Assembly (NCBI GenBank): GCA_016180195.1
Contig: JACPBS010000011.1
Location: 1-46,278 of the forward strand
Origin: Candidatus Woesearchaeota archaeon
Lineage (GTDB): Archaea; Nanobdellota; Nanobdellia; Woesearchaeales; UBA10216
DNA length: 46,278 nt
Reading direction: 5' to 3'
Under the pieces are notes generated by a model, which was given only the letters and a program-made list of their open reading frames with translations, was not told where the DNA came from and did not search any database. The number at the start of each line of letters is the position of its first letter. The first letter of the stretch is position 1. The translations under genes were made by a program, and so were the position numbers. Positions 14,915 to 23,185 of this stretch are shown one piece after another.

Positions 14915-16057
14915 ATGAGAACAATATATCATCCATTGCTAACTCTAGACGAACTATTAAAGATGGATGAGCGAAGAAAAAATGATGGATTCTATCCAAG
15001 AATAAAAATCGGCAGAATTATACGCCCTGGCGAAAGGGGAAAAGTAGTTATATTTCCGACAACAATCGAGGAGAAATTTTACCATGATAACAGAGATCTC
15101 TCGAACGAAGAAGACCAAACATCCGGCGGCTCTGGTGAAGGTGAGGAAGGTGATGTGGTTGGTTACATTCCTGAGGAAGGCCAGGGGGGCCAAGGGAGAG
15201 GGAGCGGGAGTGAGGATCATGGAGAAGGGACAGACGCGTATGAGCTTGGAAAAATCCTTGCAGAAAGGCTCAAGCTGCCCAACCTTAAGGACAAGGGAAG
15301 AAAACACTTGGCACAGCCAAAGTATGATCTTACTGATAGAAACAAGGGTTCAGGCCAGATTCTTGACAAGAAAGCTACACTGAAAAATGTAATCAGGACA
15401 AATATTGCGCTCGGAAGATTAACTGATCCCGCTACTGCAGATATGAGTGAACTGATAATAAACCCGAGGGATAAGGAATACCGAATTCTTTCAAGAGAAC
15501 AACAATATGAGGCTCAGGCATTGGTTTTCTTCGGGAGAGACTACTCAGGATCAATGGTTGGCCAGCCCTCTAAAGCGGTTGTGTCACAGCACTTATGGAT
15601 ATATTGCTGGCTCATGTACCAGTATGAGAGAAGAGTTGACACCCGATTCGTCCTCCACGATGATGCTGCAAAGGAAGTATCCACTTTTGAGGATTACTAT
15701 AGGCGAGCTGCATCAGGCGGTACAACTATTTTATCCCTTTTCAAATATATCAACGATGTTGTTAATAATGAGAATCTTGCGCGCGACAACAACATATATG
15801 TTTTTTATGGAACTGATGGTGATGATGTTGGAGGCAATGATTACTCAAAAGTCCTTGCCAGTGAGATAGAAAAAATGCTGGGATATTCGAACAGGCTTGG
15901 AATAACCATAGTCAATCACAGAACAACTTCCTTCGGAACAAATCTCGAATCATCAGGTCTATTAACAAAATACGATCAGTTAATCAAAGTTGACTCCTTT
16001 GATAATACTGTGACAGAAGAACGTCTAAGGGAAGGGGTACGAAAACTAGTTTCGTAA
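14915..16057 (+). CDS. yeaH: YeaH/DUF444 family VWA-like protein
   Basis: A 380-aa member of the DUF444 family that always travels with PrkA and SpoVR. A Gly/Glu-rich linker (about residues 68-108, SGGSGEGEEG) separates an N-terminal arm from a von Willebrand A-like half. The metal site appears as RDYSGSM near residue 208 (D-x-S-x-S pattern), followed by ASGGTTI and GTDGDD further on. It starts 17 nt after prkA and ends 2 nt before spoVR. Function in the complex is unknown; VWA domains typically bind partners through Mg2+. Confidence 0.88.
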   Translation: MRTIYHPLLTLDELLKMDERRKNDGFYPRIKIGRIIRPGERGKVVIFPTTIEEKFYHDNRDLSNEEDQTSGGSGEGEEGDVVGYIPEEGQGGQGRGSGSEDHGEGTDAYELGKILAERLKLPNLKDKGRKHLAQPKYDLTDRNKGSGQILDKKATLKNVIRTNIALGRLTDPATADMSELIINPRDKEYRILSREQQYEAQALVFFGRDYSGSMVGQPSKAVVSQHLWIYCWLMYQYERRVDTRFVLHDDAAKEVSTFEDYYRRAASGGTTILSLFKYINDVVNNENLARDNNIYVFYGTDGDDVGGNDYSKVLASEIEKMLGYSNRLGITIVNHRTTSFGTNLESSGLLTKYDQLIKVDSFDNTVTEERLREGVRKLVS

Positions 16058-16059
16058 AA

Positions 16060-17679
16060 ATGCAACTTATAAACCAGCATGCAAAACGAATAATGGAAGA
16101 GTGCAAGGTAAAGGCCAGGGCTGCGGGGCTGAGATTTGGTGACGAAACGCTGGAATACATAGTAACAAACAGGCAAATGGTTGACCTGAAGCCAAGGATA
16201 TTTATTCCCACGCTTTATGATTACTGGGTCCATGATGTTGAGACGCTAAAAGCAAGGGGGTCATATCAAGTGTTTCCTCATAATGCTTATGAAACAGTTG
16301 TAAACACAAGACCTACAATGTCATTTTACAATGACAATAACCCTGACTGGTTAAATGTTATGATTTTTTATCATGTACTGGGACACATTGATTTTTTCCA
16401 AAATAATGTCATGTACAGGCATACATGGAGCGATGATTTTTCCGGGCAAGCCCTTGCCGACAAAAGGGTCATTGCAGGCCTCAGAAGCGAGCATGGAAGA
16501 TGGCTTGATTATGTGATTGAGTTTTCAAGAGGAATTGATAATCTAGTCGGATATTATGAAACACTTGCCGAGCTAAATGAAGAAAGATCAGGCCACCCCA
16601 CAAAAACTGATTTTTTCTTTGATACCTTTCTGCAAAACATAAAAAAAGTCCGGCAAAGCGAATACCTTCGATACCTTGACCTTTATAACGAATTAATATC
16701 TGGTGAACAGGGAGAGCAGTCATTCTTCCGAGAGGTTACTGAAAAATATCCCGAGCTTGGTGCGGAATTTGAAAGGTACATCAAAGAAAGAAGGGCAAGG
16801 CCTTCAGACCTACTTGAATTCATAATGGAGAACTCAACATTCCTCAACAGAAGGGAAAATGAATGGATGAAAGAAGCCATTGTAATAGTGAGAAGAACTT
16901 CCCTTTACTTCCAGCCCCAGATCAGGGATCATATATTAAATGAGGGATGGGCAACATATTGGCATGAAAGGCTGTTCATCGAAGATGACAGAGTCAGGGG
17001 AAACGAGGTAAAATATGCAAAGATCCATGCAGATGTAACTGCATTAAATCGAATGGGCATCAACCCTTACGCAATAGGAATGAGGCTACTCCAGCACATA
17101 GAAGACATGGCTGAAAAAGGAAGGTATTCGTACGATTACCAAAGAACTAGAAGCATGGAAGAAAGGGAAAAATATGACCTACATACAGGAAACGGGACTG
17201 CATTCTTATTCAAAATGAGGGAAGAACTTAATGACTTTTCTCTAATCAGCAGATTTGTCGACCAGGAATTTGTGGACAGACATAAGCTATTTGTAGCCGG
17301 AAAGAGATTCAATAGCGATGAATTGAGATGGGAGTGGTACATAAAAAGCAGAAAAGCTGAAGACTACAAGCAAATGCTGATAGGCCAGCTCTACCATCCT
17401 CCACACATAACAGTCGATGAAGCCGAAACCGGCGAAACCTTAAGCCTGGTGCATCATTTTGAAGGAAAAAGGCTTGTTCCAGAATATATCCCGGCAACAA
17501 TGATAGGGATCGAGTACCTATGGGGCAGGCCTGTAAAACTCAAAACGCACGAAAACTACCTGGAAGGAAATGAGGAAAGATGGAGGCATGTAATCTACAC
17601 ATCAAAGGACAGAAAAGTCACAAAGGATATCGGCAAACATGTAAGCCCTGAAGTTGAATCATGGTTCAAATCGAATTGA
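16060..17679 (+). CDS. spoVR: SpoVR/YcgB family protein
   Basis: A 539-aa SpoVR-family protein. It has the family N-terminal region with HNAYETVVNTRPTMSFYND and YHVLGHIDFFQNN, and the conserved ILNEGWATYWHERL near residue 295, a His/Glu cluster that looks metal-binding. SpoVR is needed for spore cortex in Bacillus; in archaea its role is unknown but it is genetically tied to PrkA and YeaH. The gene lies two bases after yeaH and five bases before the second prkA, so it is clearly co-transcribed. Confidence 0.93.
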   Translation: MQLINQHAKRIMEECKVKARAAGLRFGDETLEYIVTNRQMVDLKPRIFIPTLYDYWVHDVETLKARGSYQVFPHNAYETVVNTRPTMSFYNDNNPDWLNVMIFYHVLGHIDFFQNNVMYRHTWSDDFSGQALADKRVIAGLRSEHGRWLDYVIEFSRGIDNLVGYYETLAELNEERSGHPTKTDFFFDTFLQNIKKVRQSEYLRYLDLYNELISGEQGEQSFFREVTEKYPELGAEFERYIKERRARPSDLLEFIMENSTFLNRRENEWMKEAIVIVRRTSLYFQPQIRDHILNEGWATYWHERLFIEDDRVRGNEVKYAKIHADVTALNRMGINPYAIGMRLLQHIEDMAEKGRYSYDYQRTRSMEEREKYDLHTGNGTAFLFKMREELNDFSLISRFVDQEFVDRHKLFVAGKRFNSDELRWEWYIKSRKAEDYKQMLIGQLYHPPHITVDEAETGETLSLVHHFEGKRLVPEYIPATMIGIEYLWGRPVKLKTHENYLEGNEERWRHVIYTSKDRKVTKDIGKHVSPEVESWFKSN

Positions 17680-17683
17680 AAAA

Positions 17684-19888
17684 ATGACTAAGAAAGATTT
17701 AAAACAACTTTATGAAAGCCTGGATGGGCGAAGCAAAAGGACGTTAATCCCCTTTTCTGTGCTCCTTCAGGAAGAAGTTCAAATGCATCCTGAAAGGGTC
17801 TTCAGGGACATCTTCCATCTGTTCAGAGACATGGTTTACCATTACGTTCCTCCGGGTGTGGATGAATACCCTGACGATCCCGAAAGCATAGGTTACGTTA
17901 ACTACGACCTGGGCCAATTATTGGTAAACGGAACAAATTCTCCTTTTTTTGCAGACAGGCCGTTTGCAAACAGATTCATGAAGTTGGTAAGATCGCTTGG
18001 AAGCCAGCAAAGAAAAATTTACCTTTTCGATGGCCCGCCAGGTAGCGGGAAAAGCACACTCATCAATAACCTGCTTCAAAAATTCGAACAATACACAGGT
18101 ACGCCAGAAGGGACTGTTTATGAGACTGTTTGGAAAGTCGATGTAAGCAAATTCAACCTTGAAACTCTCATAGTTAATGAAGCCAATGGCGCACGAAAAG
18201 CTGACTTCCCAAACGATTTTCTTGTAGTTCCATGCCCAAGCCATGACAACCCGATCGTTCACATTCCTAAGGCAAGACGAAAAGAATTCCTTGATGGGCT
18301 AATAGAAGACGCGGAATTCAAGCAAAGGCTTTTCCACGAGAAAAAGTACGAATGGGTATTTACAGCAGATCCATGCACGATCTGCACATCACTATACCAG
18401 ACCCTTATCGATAAGGATGAAGTGGGCTCTGCAATAGCCGTATTCGATATGCTTTTTGCAAGGAGATACAGGTTCAGCAGAGTTCTCGGTGAGGGTGTAA
18501 GCGTTTACAATCCAGGAGACGAAATAAGCAAAAAGCCCATCACAAACGAGACCCTCCAGGCCTTCCTAAACGCTCTTTTCAGGGACAGCAACGCAGTGAT
18601 ATACCTGTTTTCAGAATATGCACGAACAAATAATGGGATTTATGTTGTCTCCGATGTCAAAGGTGAGAATAGAAGACGAATTTCGGAACTGCATGGAATT
18701 ATTAGCGATAGTGTTCATAAAGTTGGACCGCTTGAAGAACATACAACATCGTTATTCATGGGGCTGATAAACCCGGATGACAAAGAAGAAATAGTGAAGG
18801 ACCCGGCGCTAAAAGACAGGATTGTCGATATAGCCGTCCCATACGTTCTTGACTATCATACAGAAGCAAGTATTTACGAGCACGTATTTGGTGAAGGCAT
18901 TAATGCAGCCTTTTTGCCAAGAGTGCTGGAAAACTTTGCAAAAGTTGTAGTTTCATCAAGGCTAAACACAGAATCCCCAAACATGGAAACATGGATAAAA
19001 AATCCGGAGAAATACAAAAGATATTGCGATGAAACCCTTATGCTCTTAAAAATGGACATCTATGTAGGCTATATTCCGGAATGGCTTAGCGAAGAAGACA
19101 AAAGGGCTTTTGATGCGAAAGTGAGAAGGGGGGTAATAGGCGAGGCAGAGAGCGAAGGCAACAGAGGATTTACAGGGAGGGAATCTATTGCTTATTTTGG
19201 CGAGTTCATTGCAAGATATGCCAGGCCAGACAGACTCATAACAATGGAACACCTTACGGGCTTTTTCAGAAGACAAAATGGCAGCCTTTCAGACCAATTG
19301 CCGTCAAACTTTCTTGAAGCTTTAGAGAGATCGTACAACTTTTCGGTTCTGCAGGAAGTAAAGGCATCAATGATATGCTATAATGACCAGGTTATTGAGA
19401 GGGACATACTTAATTACTTATGGGCGATAAACCTTAACCCGGGAACCAAAACCAAGTGTCCATTCACAGGCGAAACCCTTGAAGTTGACGAGCAATACTT
19501 TAGCGATATGACTGCAAGGGTCTTTGGATCAGTATCTAAAGAAGCACAAACAAGGATAAGAGAAGAAGTTCAGAAGAAATACTCGGTGACAATTGCACAG
19601 GCAGGTCCCGGAAATTTAACAGCCACTGAATTATTCAGGTCCATGCGCGAACGCTATGAAAAAACACTCAAAGAAAACGTGCTTGAGCCCTTTGTGAAAA
19701 GCGAGAGCTTCAAAAGAGCAATCGGGGAATACGGCACGCCGGCTTTTAGCAGCTGCGATCCGAGGGTTAGGCAGGATGTCACACACTTGATAGGAAACCT
19801 TCAGCAACAGTATGGATACACAGAAAAAGGAGCACAGGAAATCTGCCAATACGTAATTGAAAAGAAACTGGTTGAAACTTTCAAGTAG
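17684..19888 (+). CDS. PrkA-like AAA+ protein, second copy
   Basis: A 734-aa second PrkA-type protein, diverged from the first. Walker A is FDGPPGSGKSTL near residue 115. The arrangement of N-terminal VFRDIFHLFRDMVYHYVPPG, central AAA+ core and helical C-terminal half follows PrkA. A Cys-His patch (DPCTICTSLY near 228) and CPFTGETLEVDEQYF (near 590) could bind metal. Start chosen at ATG 17684, five bases after the spoVR stop; a longer frame from 17654 would overlap spoVR. Haloarchaea also carry two prkA genes beside yeaH and spoVR, so a hetero-oligomer is plausible. Confidence 0.85.
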   Translation: MTKKDLKQLYESLDGRSKRTLIPFSVLLQEEVQMHPERVFRDIFHLFRDMVYHYVPPGVDEYPDDPESIGYVNYDLGQLLVNGTNSPFFADRPFANRFMKLVRSLGSQQRKIYLFDGPPGSGKSTLINNLLQKFEQYTGTPEGTVYETVWKVDVSKFNLETLIVNEANGARKADFPNDFLVVPCPSHDNPIVHIPKARRKEFLDGLIEDAEFKQRLFHEKKYEWVFTADPCTICTSLYQTLIDKDEVGSAIAVFDMLFARRYRFSRVLGEGVSVYNPGDEISKKPITNETLQAFLNALFRDSNAVIYLFSEYARTNNGIYVVSDVKGENRRRISELHGIISDSVHKVGPLEEHTTSLFMGLINPDDKEEIVKDPALKDRIVDIAVPYVLDYHTEASIYEHVFGEGINAAFLPRVLENFAKVVVSSRLNTESPNMETWIKNPEKYKRYCDETLMLLKMDIYVGYIPEWLSEEDKRAFDAKVRRGVIGEAESEGNRGFTGRESIAYFGEFIARYARPDRLITMEHLTGFFRRQNGSLSDQLPSNFLEALERSYNFSVLQEVKASMICYNDQVIERDILNYLWAINLNPGTKTKCPFTGETLEVDEQYFSDMTARVFGSVSKEAQTRIREEVQKKYSVTIAQAGPGNLTATELFRSMRERYEKTLKENVLEPFVKSESFKRAIGEYGTPAFSSCDPRVRQDVTHLIGNLQQQYGYTEKGAQEICQYVIEKKLVETFK

Positions 19889-19890
19889 AA

Positions 19891-20190
19891 CTAAAGCAGC
19901 CCCATAACACCGTTAATGTGGTCAGCAACCTCATGGCCTGTCTTGGTCAGGGTGAGGATCTTGAGCCTGCCTTGCTTCTCAAAGTTAACAAGCCCGGCCT
20001 TCTGCATCTCCTGAAGTATCTTGACAACATGGGAATAAGTGCAGTCAACCGACTTGGCTAGGCTGGAAGCATATATCTCGCTCTTCCCGTTCTTCAGGTT
20101 AATGAGCATCATAGTAGGCTTTTCCCTGAAAAAGACATTGAAGATTTCCTTGTTCTGCACACCCACCACCCCACCACATATCGTATGCAA
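19891..20190 (-). CDS. winged-helix transcriptional regulator
   Basis: A ~90-99-aa stand-alone winged-helix protein: recognition region SSLAKSVDCTYSHVVKILQEMQKAGLV, then the wing KQGRLKILTLTKTGHEVADHI. It resembles archaeal MarR/PadR-like small regulators. The start is uncertain: TTG at 20190 opens the frame, GTG codons at 20169, 20166 or 20160 are equally good. A TATA-like TTTATATA lies at about 20205-20215. It converges on the prkA operon with only 2 nt between stops. Target unknown. Confidence 0.75.
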   Translation of the reverse strand: MHTICGGVVGVQNKEIFNVFFREKPTMMLINLKNGKSEIYASSLAKSVDCTYSHVVKILQEMQKAGLVNFEKQGRLKILTLTKTGHEVADHINGVMGLL

Positions 20191-20221
20191 AATCTATTTT
20201 AAAACAGATATATAAATATTG

Positions 20222-20977
20222 TCATTTCCATGAAGAAAGCGCCTCTTCCTCTATGAAATGAAGCTCGCCCGGCACAATGAGGCAGTGAGGGGCAGGTCCG
20301 AAATCAAAGGATAAGAGGTCTTTTGCATTGCCTGCCTTGACGCAGAAATCAGGCCTCCCGATCCTTGCACACCCCACACACAATGTGTCGTGTGTGAACA
20401 AGTTTTCCTTTCTTTTCGATTCGATATCAAGCAGGATCCTGATGGCCTGGTTTACTGTCATGAACCTGTTCTCATCAGGATTAAGGTCAAGGATGAGCAT
20501 CGTATGCAGCCCAAGTATCCTGTTCTGCTTCACGACCTCATAAGCGGTAACAGGCTGGAAATTCGTCTGCGGGAAAGGCACGCTTGAGGTCTTCCCGAAC
20601 TTGTAGATCTGAAGGCCTGTAATTCCAACAGAAGTCATTATTGAAGCGTTATTGATGATCGTGAACTTTATTCCCCTTCTCTTGGCACGAAGCATAAGAT
20701 CAATATGGGTTGTGGCAGCAAAAGGATCGCCAATAACAAGCAAAGCAACGTTTGAATAAGCTGCATTATCAATAATATCCTCTGACTGCTCCACAAGCTG
20801 ACGCCCAGCAGGAATAATCTTCTTACCATAAAACCTCTCAAGGTCTTTTATGCTGCACGCCAACACGCTGCTGTATGTTTCGAGGTATACGTAATCGCAA
20901 CTCTTAACTATCTCAAAGCCCCTTATAGTTATGTCCTTCTCGTAATTGAGCCCGATACCAACGAAATATAACGCCAT
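20222..20977 (-). CDS. dphB: diphthine synthase
   Basis: Adds methyl groups to the 2-(3-carboxy-3-aminopropyl)histidine on elongation factor 2 during diphthamide synthesis. The SAM-dependent tetrapyrrole-methylase-like fold opens with ALYFVGIGLNYEKDITIRG, then YLETYSSVL, ALLVIGDPFAATTH and SIMTSVGITGLQIYKFGK, all family marks. The ATG at 20977 is chosen because homology begins there; the frame stays open to 21103 through a dead HEPN gene. A TATA-like CTTTTAAA at about 21000-21007 gives a leaderless start. The gene is specific to Archaea and Eukarya. 251 aa, normal. Confidence 0.95.
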   Translation of the reverse strand: MALYFVGIGLNYEKDITIRGFEIVKSCDYVYLETYSSVLACSIKDLERFYGKKIIPAGRQLVEQSEDIIDNAAYSNVALLVIGDPFAATTHIDLMLRAKRRGIKFTIINNASIMTSVGITGLQIYKFGKTSSVPFPQTNFQPVTAYEVVKQNRILGLHTMLILDLNPDENRFMTVNQAIRILLDIESKRKENLFTHDTLCVGCARIGRPDFCVKAGNAKDLLSFDFGPAPHCLIVPGELHFIEEEALSSWK

Positions 20978-21008
20978 GCAATAAAGAATCTGGTCAGGGT
21001 TTAAAAGC

Positions 21009-21152
21009 TTAATCAAAGGAAAATAATATGTGACATCCCGAATGCTCATCTGCAAGTTTTTGGACAGGCTTGATTTTTCGCAAACCTTGATGGCGTTCTC
21101 CACCCTTTACGCCTTCGTCAAGACATTTCTTTAGCTTGTCATTGATGGACAT
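21009..21152 (-). pseudogene. truncated HEPN protein of an MNT-HEPN pair
   Basis: ATG at 21152 lies within the end of the nucleotidyltransferase gene (14-nt overlap). The 47-aa product begins SINDKLKKCLDEGVKGGERH and QGLRKIKPVQKLADEH, like the N-terminus of archaeal HEPN proteins paired with MNT enzymes. Then the frame loses similarity and stops at 21011-21009. The catalytic R-x4-6-H RNase motif expected ~60 residues later is missing, so the toxin is dead. The dphB promoter lies in its 3' portion. Confidence 0.5.
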
Positions 21153-21726
21153 TTTTAATCACCTGTACGAGAACGTCAAATCCCCAGAGAACGATACCAT
21201 TTCTCAATATGCTGACGATGACCGGATCGCCTTTTTTGAGATTTTGTTCCAGATCTTCGGTTGCTTGGATGACGTCTTGAATTTTGATTGGAATGAGGTC
21301 TTTAGCTTTGGATAATGCTTGTTTGTATGCTTCAAAGTTCGTCTTTTCAAGAACGAACAAAACATCGAGGTCTCCTGGTTTTTCTTTGGTCGTGATATAT
21401 GAACCGAAGAGGATGCAGACGTGGGTTGTCTCTTTGAGTGGTCTGAGGTCTTGCGAGCGAAGTTTAATTCGTCCTTCAAGTTCGCTTGGCACAAATGCAA
21501 TGTGAAGAACGCTTTCCGTATTGTCTCCTTTGAAGTCAAGCTTGTAGGAGATGATGTTGGCAATGTTTTTGGCTTTTACCACACCTTCTTTTTCCAACTT
21601 TTTCAAAACCTTATGCGCGCCACTTGGAGCGAGATTACAGGCCTTAGCAAGGTCGTTGATTGATAAATCTTGCATGCTTATCGCCAAAAACCTCAACACA
21701 CGTTTTTCTTTAGTTGTTAAAATCAT
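21139..21726 (-). CDS. winged-helix plus nucleotidyltransferase (MNT) antitoxin
   Basis: An N-terminal winged-helix domain (about 60 residues, INDLAKACNLAPSGAHKVLKK) is joined to a minimal nucleotidyltransferase domain with LFGSYITTKEKPGDLDVLFV, the GS-x(n)-DxD active site. MNT partners of HEPN toxins act as antitoxins by AMPylating them. Its own partner (21009-21152) is truncated. The start is uncertain: ATG at 21726 is listed, and an upstream GTG at 21756 lies inside a palindromic operator. The fused DNA-binding domain and the operator suggest self-repression. Confidence 0.75.
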   Translation of the reverse strand: MILTTKEKRVLRFLAISMQDLSINDLAKACNLAPSGAHKVLKKLEKEGVVKAKNIANIISYKLDFKGDNTESVLHIAFVPSELEGRIKLRSQDLRPLKETTHVCILFGSYITTKEKPGDLDVLFVLEKTNFEAYKQALSKAKDLIPIKIQDVIQATEDLEQNLKKGDPVIVSILRNGIVLWGFDVLVQVIKNVHQ

Positions 21727-21739
21727 CTTATACACCTTT

Positions 21740-21757
21740 GGTGAATAATCATTCACC
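21740..21757. promoter_or_regulatory. palindromic operator before the MNT gene
   Basis: GGTGAATAATCATTCACC is a perfect 7-bp inverted repeat with a 4-base spacer. A TATA element (TATATAC on the minus strand, about 21763-21770) abuts it, so bound protein would cover the transcription start. It is the likely target of the winged-helix domain of the MNT protein. Confidence 0.6.
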
Positions 21758-21949
21758 TTTAGTATATAAATGTTTCGGCGAAGAAAAACAAGACAACCCT
21801 GATGAGCCTATATCGAGAATGTGGGAGATTTATCTAAACAACTTATAGATATTTGTAAAAAGAAGAAATTGTCCGTTTTCACGACGTGGTAATAGATTGG
21901 ACGGGTTACGTTTTTTCCATAAATGCCACTTCTAAGTAGTAACTTTCGA

Positions 21950-21990
21950 AAAGCTTAAATACATGGATGATTAAGAACCATAAAGGGGGT
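21950..21990 (+). promoter_or_regulatory. promoter and ribosome site of the GH15-like gene
   Basis: GCTTAAATA (about 21953-21961) serves as TATA element and GGGGGT (21985-21990) as ribosome site, 4 nt before the TTG start at 21995. The remaining 21758-21949 region shows nothing I can name. Confidence 0.45.
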
Positions 21991-21994
21991 CAAA

Positions 21995-22996
21995 TTGAGA
22001 AAAATCATACAAATACTCCAGAGAATGCAACACAAGACAGGGCTCTTTTCAGCAGCCGCAAGAGATGTAAAGACCGGTTACAACAAGGCATGGATAAGAG
22101 ACAATGTTTACGCTGCCTTAGGGCTTGAAGCTGCGAGGAATAAAAAAGCAACTATCAAAACATATAGGGCCCTGCTGCAGATATTCCTTAAACATGAGTA
22201 TAAGATAGACTGGATGATCAAGCAGCCCCATCCCAAAGCATCCTTCAGATACATACATGCCAGATATGATCCGGCCACAATGGGAGAAATCTACGAGGAA
22301 TGGGGCAACAAGCAGAATGATGCAATCGGGGCAGTCCTTTTCAAGATTGGGGACCTAGAGAAAAAAGGCTTCAAAATAATAAGGAATGACAGCGATAAAA
22401 GAATACTGCAAAAACTTGTAGATTACCTTGCAGCAATAGAGTACTGGCAGGATAAAGACAACGGGATATGGGAAGAGAACGAGGAAATACATGCATCCTC
22501 GGTAGGAGCATGTGTAGCTGGGCTGAAAATGATCAGCTCAATAGTTGATGTCCCGCAGCAACTGATAAAAAAAGGGCAGCTTGCATTGAATACCCTGCTT
22601 CCAAGGGAATCCGAAACAAAAGAAACTGACCTGGCATTGCTTTCACTAATATACCCCTATGATGTGGCTGATAAAAAACAAAAAAGGGAAATACTGGAAA
22701 ACATTGAAAAGAAACTTGTTAGAAAAAAAGGGGCAATAAGATACATTGGGGACAAGTATTACAGCAACGGGAAGGAAGCTGAATGGACATTTGCATTCCC
22801 ATGGCTTGCAATCATATACAAGCAGTTGAATTGCCCTGAAAAATATGCACATTACATGAAAAAGGCATACCAGTCAATGAACAAGAAAGGGGAGATGCCT
22901 GAGCTTTATTACTCAGGAACAAACAAACACAACGAGAATACTCCTCTAGCCTGGGGGCAGGCCATGGTTATTGTTGCAGGAGAAAATAATAGTTAG
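21995..22996 (+). CDS. GH15-like glucoamylase/phosphorylase-kinase-type glycosidase
   Basis: A 333-aa (alpha/alpha)6-barrel protein. Family marks are KAWIRDNVYAALGL near residue 30, IWEENEEIHASSVGACVAGL near 163, EAEWTFAFPWLAIIY near 265 and NTPLAWGQAMVIV at the end. It resembles the catalytic part of GH15 glucoamylases and the related phosphorylase kinase alpha/beta domain, lacking the beta-sandwich of secreted archaeal glucoamylases and any signal peptide. Intracellular hydrolysis of alpha-1,4-glucan ends is inferred and fits the nearby glycogen operon. Start is TTG at 21995 with a good ribosome site. Confidence 0.8.
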   Translation: MRKIIQILQRMQHKTGLFSAAARDVKTGYNKAWIRDNVYAALGLEAARNKKATIKTYRALLQIFLKHEYKIDWMIKQPHPKASFRYIHARYDPATMGEIYEEWGNKQNDAIGAVLFKIGDLEKKGFKIIRNDSDKRILQKLVDYLAAIEYWQDKDNGIWEENEEIHASSVGACVAGLKMISSIVDVPQQLIKKGQLALNTLLPRESETKETDLALLSLIYPYDVADKKQKREILENIEKKLVRKKGAIRYIGDKYYSNGKEAEWTFAFPWLAIIYKQLNCPEKYAHYMKKAYQSMNKKGEMPELYYSGTNKHNENTPLAWGQAMVIVAGENNS

Positions 22997-23060
22997 CCAC
23001 TTCCTGATTGTAACAAACTTTTTTAAAGGCATAAAATTTGGCCATAACGGGGTGGTAAAT

Positions 23061-23171
23061 GTGAGAATAAACTTCAACAAGCCAATGCTAGTCATAAATG
23101 CGGACAGCTTCAAGTGCTACTGCAAGAAAAGATCGATGAAGGAAGTGTTCAGCACCCTAAGAGGGGCTTAA
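23061..23171 (+). CDS. small conserved-looking ORF (36 aa)
   Basis: GTG at 23061 has GGGGTGG just upstream and a TATA-like TTTTTTAAAGG at about 23018-23027. The product (RINFNKPMLVINADSFKCYC, then KKRSMKEVFSTLRGA) is basic with a C-x-C pair that could hold metal. It stands alone between two convergent genes. I do not recognise it. The combination of ribosome site, promoter and balanced composition argues for a real microprotein. Confidence 0.45.
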   Translation: MRINFNKPMLVINADSFKCYCKKRSMKEVFSTLRGA

Positions 23172-23185
23172 TTTTATTTTTTTTT

